A stretch of DNA of 64,000 nucleotides, taken from assembly GCA_963736575.1 (NCBI GenBank), contig CAVTPD010000003.1, positions 496,001-560,000 of the forward strand. The letters are read 5' to 3'. The position numbers were made by a program, and so were the translations under genes. The notes under the pieces were generated by a model. It worked only from the letters and a program-made list of their open reading frames with translations. It was not told the DNA's origin and ran no database searches. Source of the stretch: CAVTPD01 sp963736575. Lineage in GTDB: Bacteria; Bacteroidota; Bacteroidia; Cytophagales; JAAEPT01. This document shows, piece after piece, positions 27,333-35,631 of this stretch; positions within the stretch are counted from its first letter, which is position 1; each line of letters starts with the position of its first letter.

Positions 27333-28048
27333 TATAATTGATAATTAGGTTTAAGAAGGTATTTACTGTAGAAGTCATCTATAATTTGAACAGTTTCTTC
27401 GGGAGAATCCGAAATCTTAATTAGATCTAAATCACCGGGGCTAATATTAGCTGCTTTTAGAACCGTATTATTTAACCAATCAAGTAAACCAGACCAGTAT
27501 TCAGAACCGAACAAAACTATTGGGAAATGACCAATTTTACCTGTTTGTATCAAAGTAAAAGCTTCAAAAAGCTCATCAAGTGTACCCATACCACCTGGCA
27601 TTACAACAAACCCTTGTGAGTATTTAATGAACATCAACTTTCTAACAAAAAAATAATCGAAGTTGATTAACTTATCTTGATCTATATATGGATTTCCATT
27701 TTGTTCAAAAGGTAATTCAATATTTAGACCTACAGATTTACCACCATATTTTGCTGCGCCTTTATTACCGGCCTCCATTATACCTGGACCACCACCAGTA
27801 ATTATACCATAACCTAACTGAACTAATCTTTCAGAAATTTCTTCTGTATATTTGTAATATTGATTATCCTCTTTAGTTCTAGCGGATCCAAATACGGTAA
27901 CACATGGGCCTATTTTTTTAAGCTTTTCAAAACCCTCAACCATTTCTGCCATTACCTTAAAAACTACCCAGGAATCTTCCGTTTTAATATCATTCCAAGT
28001 TTTAGGTTTAAAAGCTCGTCTAGTTCTTTTATGTTGATCCATAGTCAA
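27332..28048 (-). CDS. LOG-family protein (TIGR00730-type phosphoribohydrolase)
   Basis: LOG proteins hydrolyse nucleoside 5'-monophosphates, including cytokinin ribotides, to base and ribose 5-phosphate. The 238 residues have a Rossmann-like fold with VTVFGSARTKEDN near 46-58, the GGGPGIMEAGNKGA motif near 90-103, and the signature PGGMGTLDELFEAFT near 150-164; the paired Glu residues are expected in the active site. The old label lysine decarboxylase for this family is not supported. It is first in a likely unit with the GGGP synthase and chrA genes. A start at 28042 (MDQHKR) is equally possible. Confidence 0.9.
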   Translation of the reverse strand: MTMDQHKRTRRAFKPKTWNDIKTEDSWVVFKVMAEMVEGFEKLKKIGPCVTVFGSARTKEDNQYYKYTEEISERLVQLGYGIITGGGPGIMEAGNKGAAKYGGKSVGLNIELPFEQNGNPYIDQDKLINFDYFFVRKLMFIKYSQGFVVMPGGMGTLDELFEAFTLIQTGKIGHFPIVLFGSEYWSGLLDWLNNTVLKAANISPGDLDLIKISDSPEETVQIIDDFYSKYLLKPNYQL

Positions 28049-28068
28049 TTTTAATAAAATTAAAGCAA

Positions 28069-28093
28069 AAAAAAGGGGCCAGAAGCCCCTTTT
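28069..28093. terminator. Intrinsic terminator after gldN
   Basis: AAAAGGGGC pairs with GCCCCTTTT around a CAGAA loop, with a T-rich run on the minus strand just after the gldN stop. It closes the gldKLMN transcript. Confidence 0.9.
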
Positions 28094-28114
28094 ATGTATT
28101 GATATGAAAAGATT

Positions 28115-28993
28115 TTAAAATTCCCAAAGATTGTGTTCGAATTCTAAAAGCTCAAATGCTTTCCATTGAGAAGCTAAGATACCTGTTTGAGGATCTCCAC
28201 CATAAACATCTACTAAGTAAGAATCTTGAGGATTCGAAACTTTAATAATGTAAGAAGAGAATAATCTTAATTCAAATGCTTCAAATAATGATCTGTGTTC
28301 TGCATCATTATATGGGTTGTACCAAATAGCTTTAGGATTATCAGTAAACACTTGTGATACTAATTCTTTATAAGAAAAGAAAGCTACTGGTGTTTCAATA
28401 CCTCTAATGTTATCTGGATGATCCGCAGGAACAATCATCTTAACAGCTAAGATGTCATAATACATAACCGATCTTTGCTTGTCAAAAATCATATCTTCAA
28501 TCAACTGTAATTGATACAAGTCTCTTGGGAAGAAATAATTACCCGCATCAACAGCTGCCGCATCTTCTTCTGGAGCATCTTCAGCTGGGTCTCCCCATGC
28601 ATCATCTGCTGAAAAAGCATCTGCGAAAGCTTGTTCTTCTTCTGAAAGTTCAGCTTCTGCGCCAGGTATTTTAATTCCTTCTTTAAACTCTTCTAAAGTA
28701 AGTACTGTACCCATGCTTAAGCTATCCGTTTTGTAAGCCTTTACAATTCCTGCTTCTACAGCTTCAATCATAATTCTTGTAATTTCTCTATCTCTAGAGA
28801 AAATAGGCTCATTTTGCTTCTCTCTTAAGTCAATAGCACGAACTATAGACTTCTTCCACATAATATCAGATTTGTGTATGCCCTTAGATGAGAAAGGGTT
28901 CATACCATCTTCTGTATCATATCTAGACGTATTCTGAGCCCAAACTAAACTTAGGCTAATAGAAAATACAATTAATAAACACAATCTTTTCAT
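28115..28993 (-). CDS. gldN: Gliding/T9SS protein GldN
   Basis: A periplasmic ring component that works with GldK in type IX secretion. The 292 residues begin with a cleavable signal (LSLVWAQ), followed by the GldN features GIHKSDIMWKKSIVRAIDLREKQNEPIF (in part: IMWKKSIVRAIDLREKQN), LYQLQLIEDMIFDKQRS, FFSYKELV and SSYIIKVSNPQD. Residues ~112-150 are a striking acidic, Ala-rich low-complexity insert (runs like EEEQAFADAF and APEEDAAAVDA), which splits the domain and looks flexible. It lies downstream of gldM with a 22-base gap and ends at a strong terminator. Confidence 0.93.
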   Translation of the reverse strand: MKRLCLLIVFSISLSLVWAQNTSRYDTEDGMNPFSSKGIHKSDIMWKKSIVRAIDLREKQNEPIFSRDREITRIMIEAVEAGIVKAYKTDSLSMGTVLTLEEFKEGIKIPGAEAELSEEEQAFADAFSADDAWGDPAEDAPEEDAAAVDAGNYFFPRDLYQLQLIEDMIFDKQRSVMYYDILAVKMIVPADHPDNIRGIETPVAFFSYKELVSQVFTDNPKAIWYNPYNDAEHRSLFEAFELRLFSSYIIKVSNPQDSYLVDVYGGDPQTGILASQWKAFELLEFEHNLWEF

Positions 28994-29015
28994 ATCAATA
29001 CTATTTATATCTTAA

Positions 29016-30663
29016 TTACTTAAGTGGAACGTTAATAATTGGCGTACCAACATTAACCGTTTCAGTACCACCTGTATACGTTCTACGTTGAACTTCTTTG
29101 ATTTCAATCATTAAACGGTCACCTTCACGAGCATTACTCATTAAAGAAGTTAAGCTTGCATCTGGCCCACTAAAAGTAGCCGGAGCAGCAGCAGGTCTTT
29201 TACCTCTTACTAAAGTAGCAACCCATTTAGTAACTCTGTACTGAGAATCTTTCTTTAACAAACTAGCAAAACCTTGATCTGGAATAGCTCTAACAGTTAT
29301 TGATCTAAGTTTACTTGCTGTTTCACCAGTTCTAGTATCTGCAGGTTTATTAGAAGAGTTGTAAACAACTAATTCTGGTTTAGGAACCAATTTAACTTGG
29401 AACTCTTTATCACCAATATGTGAACCGTCATTGTAAACAGATAGTTTAACTTTAGGATCTGTAGGTACAATAGTAATTTCACCTGTTCTGCCACTTTTAA
29501 TTAATCTGGCACCAGAAATTTTAAAGTCTGGTTTATACGCAGCCCCTAAAGCAGGAACTTGTACACTTAATTCATTACCACAATTTCTGTAAAGGGCATC
29601 TACTGAAGCAGATTGAATTTGTATAACCGGTTTAGAAACAAAGTATGTGAAAGTCTCCTCATATTTTTGTTCTTTTCCTGTACCATCTTTCATTTTTATA
29701 ACGCCTTTCCATGATTTTTGAACCATGTTGTCGTTACCTTTAACCTTTAGTACCACCAGCTATACCCGCTTTGAATTTAACTTTACCAATACCATTCTCT
29801 ACTTTAACGCTAGAACCATTCATAGTCATTATCGGTGCAAAAGAAGCTGCACTAGATCTTGCTGTAATGAAAAGATCGGCTTCGTAATATGTGCCTGCTG
29901 CTACAACTCTAGATTCAGCTGAAGCCATAGGGAATACTTCGTCAAACTTAAGGTCTGTTGCCCCTAATGAGTTTTTGATCTTTTGAAGAATCTCTGCCTC
30001 ATAGTTTGCTACACGTGCTTGTCTTTCTGTTAAATAAGCTAAAGCAGCAATCATAGGCGTATGGTCAAAAGCTAATTGTACCCAGTCTTTGGTTCTTTGA
30101 GCCTCATCTTTTGCAAACTGAGGATCTTCTTTACCAGAAAGAGTCATATTAGGATAATCTTTACTTGGTTGACCTAATAGTTCAGAAACTTCTTTATTAA
30201 CACCATTTAAAGTAATCACATACTCATCTAGCTTATTCTCTAAGTCGTAACCCTTACCTTTATTACCTTCTTGACCAACAAGTAAAATAGAAGCTGCATC
30301 GGCATCCTTCATACCCATAGGTACTGTAGTGCCTTCTTGATACCCCCCTGTTTTAACAATCAATGTTTGCTTAATATCACCAATATAATCAATGATTTCC
30401 GCTGATTTTGAATGTAAAGTTTGAGCTTGCTTTAAAGCTTGTTTGATGTTATCTCTACCATCTTCTTTAGCTTTTGAATCTATTGCCTCAAGAGTTAACT
30501 GTGATTTCTCTCTAGACTCTGTTACTAAAGCTTCCATACTATTGTTAAGCTGCTGGAACTTAACCATGATCTCTGCACCTACTTGTAGCGCAAGTAACGC
30601 TAGAAGTACAAGGTACATCAGACCAATCATTTTCTGCCTTGGGGTTTCTTTACCTCCTGCCAT
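29016..30663 (-). CDS. gldM: Gliding/T9SS motor protein GldM (apparent 1-base frameshift)
   Basis: With GldL, GldM forms the proton-driven inner-membrane motor that powers type IX secretion and gliding. The N-terminal frame (30663-29740) has the cytoplasmic start GGKETPRQKMIG, one membrane helix (LMYLVLLALLALQVGAE) and the first periplasmic domains. It stops after KAGIAGGTKG. The next frame carries the rest: VQKSWKGVIKMKDGTG, FTYFVSKPVIQIQSASVDAL and LYRNCGNELSVQVPALG, to 29016. Removing one base in the near-repeat around 29741-29746 gives GGTKGKGNDNMVQKSW and a protein of ~548 residues, close to family size. The break is probably a sequence error since GldM is required as a whole. Order is K-L-M-N. 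Confidence 0.93.
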
Positions 30664-30734
30664 TTGATTAAATCTTTTAAATTAAACTTTTGATTACTTA
30701 TTATGTTTTAAATACTACTCTTTTTATGAAAGGA

Positions 30735-31532
30735 CTATCCTTTCATAGCAGTTAACATATTTCCGTAAACTGAATTTAATTTGGTTAAATTATCAGTTAA
30801 ACCTTGTAATTGAACTCTGAATGTATCAGTATTCTTACTAGCCTCAGCCATATTTTCCATAGCGTTAGTAAGGTTAGCATAGAATTTATTCATTGACTTC
30901 AAGTGGCTATCAGCATCTTTAAGTTCCATTTCATAAACAGCGTTTAATGAACTTAAGTTTTTAGTAATGCTTTGAACTTGAGCATGATATTCTTGTGCAT
31001 CAGTTGCAGCTGCAGCCATACCACCCATTGCTTCAGCAGTAGTAGCATAAGATTTGGCAACAGATTCTAAAGACTTAGAAGCAACTTTAGCATTTTTAGC
31101 ATATTCTTCAGTAGCTACGGCAGCATCAGAAAGATCTGACATTTTTGACACGTTAGCAGACAAAGTGTTAAGACCAGTTCCTAATTCTGCAATAACTTGT
31201 TGGTTGATATTAGCACCCGACATCATGTCGTTTAATTTAGCAACTGCGTTATCTGCAGTAGGAGCTTCATCTGCAGATTGCCCTTTTAATTGAGGATATA
31301 CTTTAGCCCAATCATCTAAATGAGCGTCCGCTGGATCCTTAGGAGCAAATGCAAACATAATAAAAAGTGCTGCTTCAGTAATAAGACCTACGTTAAGCAT
31401 AATACCTGCACCTGGGTAATGTTGAATTTTGAAAAGCGCACCTAAAATTACAATAGAAGCACCTAGACCAGTAATAACTGGAGCAATATCACCATAAAAT
31501 TTTTCTTTGAATCCACCTTTGTTAGCAGCCAT
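30735..31532 (-). CDS. gldL: Gliding/T9SS motor protein GldL
   Basis: Inner-membrane partner of GldM in the proton-driven motor. The 265 residues begin with two closely spaced membrane helices (GLGASIVILGALFKIQ, ~19-34, and IMLNVGLITEAALFIMFAF, ~39-57) with the GALFKIQHYPGAGIML turn typical of GldL. A long cytoplasmic Ala/Ser/Asn-rich helical region follows, predicted coiled coil. A Glu in helix 2 (ITEAALF) is at the position expected for proton transfer in the family. It lies 88 bases after gldK and 71 bases before gldM. Confidence 0.95.
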   Translation of the reverse strand: MAANKGGFKEKFYGDIAPVITGLGASIVILGALFKIQHYPGAGIMLNVGLITEAALFIMFAFAPKDPADAHLDDWAKVYPQLKGQSADEAPTADNAVAKLNDMMSGANINQQVIAELGTGLNTLSANVSKMSDLSDAAVATEEYAKNAKVASKSLESVAKSYATTAEAMGGMAAAATDAQEYHAQVQSITKNLSSLNAVYEMELKDADSHLKSMNKFYANLTNAMENMAEASKNTDTFRVQLQGLTDNLTKLNSVYGNMLTAMKG

Positions 31533-31620
31533 TTTAAATCACGTTTAAGATTGAACAAAAATTGTTTGTAGTTATTATACAAGTTAGAATATACGTATTG
31601 ATTGGTATGAAAGGAATCTC

Positions 31621-32649
31621 TTAGAATTCAGCACCAGAAGATCTACCTAAGTAAGTCATAGCACATCTGAAACCTACAAATGATTTTGATGTGTCTTGGT
31701 ATTCATACGTTCTAGTACCGGTTTCACAGTAGTATGCGATATCTTTCCAAGAACCACCACGGATTAACTTTCTAGGTTCAGAATCTTCAAAATATGTTGG
31801 GTTCAAATCCCATACTGTAGGCACTGACGCAGCGAAGAATGCATCTTCACACCATTCAGCAACATTACCAGACATATCATAAAGACCATAATCATTAGAG
31901 AAGTAAGAAGCTACAGGAGATGTGTACATGAAACCATCATCATAATAGTTACCACGACCAGGCTTAAAGTTGGCTAGCATACAACCTTTAGCATTTCTTA
32001 TATATGGGTTACCCCAAGGATATTTAGCCATATCACTACCACCACGAGCAGCATATTCCCACTCAGCCTCAGAAGGCAGTCTAAATCTTGGCATTGCGAA
32101 CATTCCGTTCTCAACTCTCCAAGTATTCATATAAGCCGTTCTCCAATCGCAGAAATACTTTGCAGCGAACCAATCAACACCAACAACCGGATAGTCATCA
32201 AATGCTGGATGCTGGTAGTAATACTCCATCATTGGATCCCCCATATGGTGAGAGAAATCTTTCATCCATACAGTTGTATCTGGATACAACTCAGTCATTA
32301 CATACTCTTCTCCAAGAACATCAATTGAGTCCTCAAGAATAGCGTACATAAACTGACGGTATTCATTGTTAGTAATCTCAGTTTCATCCATATAGAATCC
32401 ACCGATTGTAACCTGTTTATTGTGATTGATTTGAGTTGCGGGCACATCTTCATCTGCCTGTCCCATATGGAACGTTCCAGAAGGAGCTACCACCATACCG
32501 TAAGGCATAGTCTGTCCCCAACCTACTCTATCAGGCACCCCTACAAGGTCACCTCCACCTTTGTAACCTCCACCACAACTAGTTAACACTACAGTTGCAC
32601 CAAGAGCCATAAGATAGAAAAGCTTCGTTAACACATTTATACTATTCAT
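31621..32649 (-). CDS. gldK: Gliding/T9SS lipoprotein GldK
   Basis: An outer-membrane lipoprotein that forms a periplasmic ring with GldN. The 342 residues have lipobox VVLTSCGGG (Cys ~25) and an FGE-sulfatase-like domain: GTFHMGQADED, GGFYMDETEITNNEYRQFMY, YPVVGVDWFAAKYFCDWRT, RFRLPSEAEWEYAARGG, YDMSGNVAEWCEDAF and LIRGGSWKDIAYYCETGTR. The FGE catalytic Cys pair is not expected to be active in GldK. It is shorter than Flavobacterium GldK. The start MNSINVLTKLF is good. It is a paralogue of gldJ (4375-5571). Confidence 0.95.
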   Translation of the reverse strand: MNSINVLTKLFYLMALGATVVLTSCGGGYKGGGDLVGVPDRVGWGQTMPYGMVVAPSGTFHMGQADEDVPATQINHNKQVTIGGFYMDETEITNNEYRQFMYAILEDSIDVLGEEYVMTELYPDTTVWMKDFSHHMGDPMMEYYYQHPAFDDYPVVGVDWFAAKYFCDWRTAYMNTWRVENGMFAMPRFRLPSEAEWEYAARGGSDMAKYPWGNPYIRNAKGCMLANFKPGRGNYYDDGFMYTSPVASYFSNDYGLYDMSGNVAEWCEDAFFAASVPTVWDLNPTYFEDSEPRKLIRGGSWKDIAYYCETGTRTYEYQDTSKSFVGFRCAMTYLGRSSGAEF

Positions 32650-32898
32650 AGCAACCTAAGTTATAAAATTCTAATATAAGTAAATTTTCTTCCAGTTTTT
32701 AAACTCGTCCACTAAGATTTCAAACCAAAGCAAAGAAGCCGTTTTTAACTAATTTACCGTTTGGGCACTCTTAACAGACTTACAATATCTCAAATTTGAA
32801 ATTAAAAAACAAGTGTTGATAAAATTTTTAATAGCATTACTATAATTTTTTTCAAGTATGTCTGTTTAATCCAAATAAGATGGGATAAACAATTAAAC

Positions 32899-33927
32899 CT
32901 AGTTCTCGTGTCTATACCTTGGTGTTCTTAATGGCGGCGGTTTCACATCTCCACCAAAAGGCAACACATAAGAAAGCATAATTTCGTGAGAGGTATTATT
33001 TTTAGCTTTAACCCCACTTGTTACCACGTCAATGGCGTAGCCAATTCGTAATTTATTTTGTTCTAAAAGACCTATACCAATCATAAAAGTTAAGTCATCA
33101 TTATCCCACTTTTTGCCAGCATTGTCTACTGGCTTGGTAGTAATAGATTGTCTAAGCATTATACCACCCCAATATTTATAATTATTGTATGACCCTATAA
33201 CTCCGTAGGAGAAATTAGTCTCAGAAAAGTCGGTCTGAACGATAGCTGTAGGTGTAAGAACAATAACAGGTCCTAGTTGGAAATTATACCCCCCAGTGAT
33301 GTACATATGCTGAGATAGCTTAGAATTACTCACCCCATTGTAATCATACGAAGGTGAGGTTACATGACTAAGCGAAATCCCTGCAAAATATTTTTTTGTA
33401 TTGTACCAAACGCCTGCACCTAAATCAAACTTAACTTGATTTGTTCCTAGATTATTAACTACAGCATCGTCTTGGTCAATAGGTCTTAATTTACCCTGAT
33501 CAATTCTTTGAGAGTATATCCCTGGGGCAATACCTAACGAAAGTGTACCCCCATTTGAAAAAGCTATATGATATGCATAAGATAGTTTAGCTTGGATATT
33601 CTGTTGAGGACCCAATTGGTCATATACCAAATCTAAACCAATACCACTATTCACTAAAGCAGAACCTCCAATCTTTAAAGGATAGGTTAATGACAATAAT
33701 TGTGTAGTTGGGGCGCCACCACCATCTGCACCGCTATAGCCTAACCATTGCGATCTATGAATTAAAGTAGCTCTTGTTAGACCTTCAACACCAGCGTAAG
33801 CAGGATTTGTGTATTGCTTACTAAAATAGAAATGACTGAACTGTGGATCTTGCTGAGCCTGTAAATTAGACCATGCGAAAAACAACAGTAGAAAACCAAT
33901 TATGTGTAAAATATACCTCATAAACAC
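32899..33927 (-). CDS. PorP/SprF-family outer-membrane protein
   Basis: Family members are outer-membrane beta-barrel proteins of the type IX system: PorP with GldK/N, SprF with an adhesin. The 342 residues start with a signal peptide (SNLQAQQDPQFSHFY), then the family opener YFSKQYTNPAYAGVEG, HRSQWLGYSG, GIGLDLVYDQLGP and repeated aromatic strands to a C-terminal LSYVLPFGGD. Its place directly before gldK on the same strand points to PorP. A 249-base gap separates it from gldK, so gldK may have its own promoter. The start at 33927 (MFMRYIL) or 33921 are both possible. Confidence 0.87.
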   Translation of the reverse strand: MFMRYILHIIGFLLLFFAWSNLQAQQDPQFSHFYFSKQYTNPAYAGVEGLTRATLIHRSQWLGYSGADGGGAPTTQLLSLTYPLKIGGSALVNSGIGLDLVYDQLGPQQNIQAKLSYAYHIAFSNGGTLSLGIAPGIYSQRIDQGKLRPIDQDDAVVNNLGTNQVKFDLGAGVWYNTKKYFAGISLSHVTSPSYDYNGVSNSKLSQHMYITGGYNFQLGPVIVLTPTAIVQTDFSETNFSYGVIGSYNNYKYWGGIMLRQSITTKPVDNAGKKWDNDDLTFMIGIGLLEQNKLRIGYAIDVVTSGVKAKNNTSHEIMLSYVLPFGGDVKPPPLRTPRYRHEN

Positions 33928-34010
33928 TTTGCTGTATTCGTAAATATAAAATTTAAATCGGATAGTGTGGAAAAAGTCTGCAATTTTCTGGCCAAAAAGT
34001 TAATGAATAA

Positions 34011-34035
34011 AAAAGCCTTTCCGAAGAAAGGCTTT
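34011..34035. terminator. Intrinsic terminator after purH
   Basis: AAAGCCTTT pairs with AAAGGCTTT around CCGAAG, followed by a T-rich run on the minus strand. It lies just past the purH stop. Confidence 0.85.
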
Positions 34036-34045
34036 AGAAGTACTA

Positions 34046-35569
34046 CTAATGTTTGAAGTGTCTGTAACCTGTAACAACCATACTCATCTTGTTGGCATCA
34101 CAATAATCTACAGAGTCTTGGTCTCTAATTGAGCCTCCTGGCTGAACTACAGATGTAACCCCTGCCTTATTTGCTATTTCAACACAATCGGCAAAAGGGA
34201 AGAAAGCATCTGAAGCTAACACAGATCCTTCTAATTCGAAACCAAAAGATTTTGCTTTATCAATAGCTTGTCTTAAAGAATCTACTCTAGAAGTTTGCCC
34301 AACACCACTTGCTAATAATTGATCTTTACTGGCTAATACAATAGCATTAGATTTTGTATGCTTACATACTTTATTAGCAAAAACTAATGCTATTTTTTCT
34401 TCTTCCGAAGGCGCCACTTTAGTGACTACTTTAAAGTCTTCAATAGTTTCTGAATGTGAATCTTTATCTTGTTCAATAACACCATTTAAAAGTGTTTTAA
34501 CCAACTTATTTGGCAATTCTGTTTCTTTTCTAACCAGCAGAATTCTATTCTTTTTCGACTTTAATATTGTTAATGCTTCTTCTGAAAAAGAGGGTGCAAT
34601 TAATACTTCAAAAAACAATTTATTTAGTTCTTCTGCCGTATCAACATCTATTTCTTTATTAGCAACAATTACGCCGCCAAATGCAGATACTGGGTCAGCT
34701 TCAAGTGCTTTTAAATAAGCTTCTTTAACCGATGCAGCTATAGCACAACCACAAGCATTATTGTGCTTAAGAATAGCTACGGCTGTATCTGTTTTAAATT
34801 CGTCTATTAAACCAATTGCAGCATCAATATCTACTAAATTATTGTAAGACAATTCCTTACCGTGGATTTGATCAAAAAGCTCCTCTAATTTACCGTAGAA
34901 TTTAGCTTCTTGATGTGGGTTTTCGCCATATCTAAGTGTTTTAGATTCTTGAACGCTTATTTTAAGTGCATCTACGTCGGTAGATTCTGAAAAATAATTG
35001 AATATGGCTGAATCGTAATGAGAAGAAACATTGAATGCTCTAGCAGCAAACCATTTTCTATCTTCTAATTCAGAATTAACCCCTTTGTTATTTAATATTT
35101 CTAGCAAAGGTTCGTATTCATTCTTAGAGGCAACTATTATTACATCTTTGAAATTTTTTGCAGCTGCTCTTATTAATGAAATACCACCTATATCTATTTT
35201 TTCAATAATATCGGCTTCTTCAGCACCTGAAGCTACTGTATTTTCAAATGGATAAAGATCTACAATAACTAAATCAATAGAAGGAATGTCAAATTCTCTA
35301 ATTTGATTTAAGTCTGTATCATTATCTCTTCTGTAAAGAATACCACCAAATACTTTTGGGTGAAGGGTTTTAACTCTTCCTCCAAGAATACTAGGGTAAG
35401 TAGTTTCGCTTTCAACGCTTATTACTTTGATACCTAAATCTTCAATAAAACTTTGCGTACCACCAGTTGAATAGATAGTGACATCATTTTCCGCTAGTTT
35501 CCTTACAATGGGTTCCAGGTTTTCTTTATCGAAAACTGAAATTAGAGCCGACTTTATATTTTTCATCAA
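34046..35569 (-). CDS. purH: Bifunctional AICAR transformylase / IMP cyclohydrolase
   Basis: Carries out the last two steps of IMP synthesis: formylation of AICAR from 10-formyl-tetrahydrofolate, then ring closure. The 507 residues have the N-terminal MGS-like cyclohydrolase domain (ALISVFDKENLEP, YSTGGTQSFIED, GGRVKTLHPKVFGGILYRR, IDIGGISLIRAAAKN) and the C-terminal transformylase with LRYGENPHQ, LKHNNACGCA, VSAFGGVIVANKEI, SNAIVLA and the end SDAFFPFADCVE...GGSIRD. The Lys-His pair of the transformylase is in ILKHNNACG. Length is normal. It has its own -7 element and terminator. Confidence 0.97.
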   Translation of the reverse strand: MMKNIKSALISVFDKENLEPIVRKLAENDVTIYSTGGTQSFIEDLGIKVISVESETTYPSILGGRVKTLHPKVFGGILYRRDNDTDLNQIREFDIPSIDLVIVDLYPFENTVASGAEEADIIEKIDIGGISLIRAAAKNFKDVIIVASKNEYEPLLEILNNKGVNSELEDRKWFAARAFNVSSHYDSAIFNYFSESTDVDALKISVQESKTLRYGENPHQEAKFYGKLEELFDQIHGKELSYNNLVDIDAAIGLIDEFKTDTAVAILKHNNACGCAIAASVKEAYLKALEADPVSAFGGVIVANKEIDVDTAEELNKLFFEVLIAPSFSEEALTILKSKKNRILLVRKETELPNKLVKTLLNGVIEQDKDSHSETIEDFKVVTKVAPSEEEKIALVFANKVCKHTKSNAIVLASKDQLLASGVGQTSRVDSLRQAIDKAKSFGFELEGSVLASDAFFPFADCVEIANKAGVTSVVQPGGSIRDQDSVDYCDANKMSMVVTGYRHFKH

Positions 35570-35596
35570 ACTTTCTGTGAATTGGAATTAAGCCAA

Positions 35597-35604
35597 CAAA
35601 ATTA
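35597..35604 (-). promoter_or_regulatory. -7 promoter element for purH
   Basis: Reads TAATTTTG on the minus strand, a TAnnTTTG match, 27 bases before the start at 35569, giving a short leader. No clear -33. Confidence 0.45.
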
Positions 35605-35631
35605 GAAAAATGTTTCTTATTTACCCGAAGA

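Noticed and set aside
27332..28048. Lysine decarboxylase
   Set aside because: The PGGMGTLDE and GGGPGIMEAGN motifs define the LOG phosphoribohydrolase family; the decarboxylase name is a historical error.
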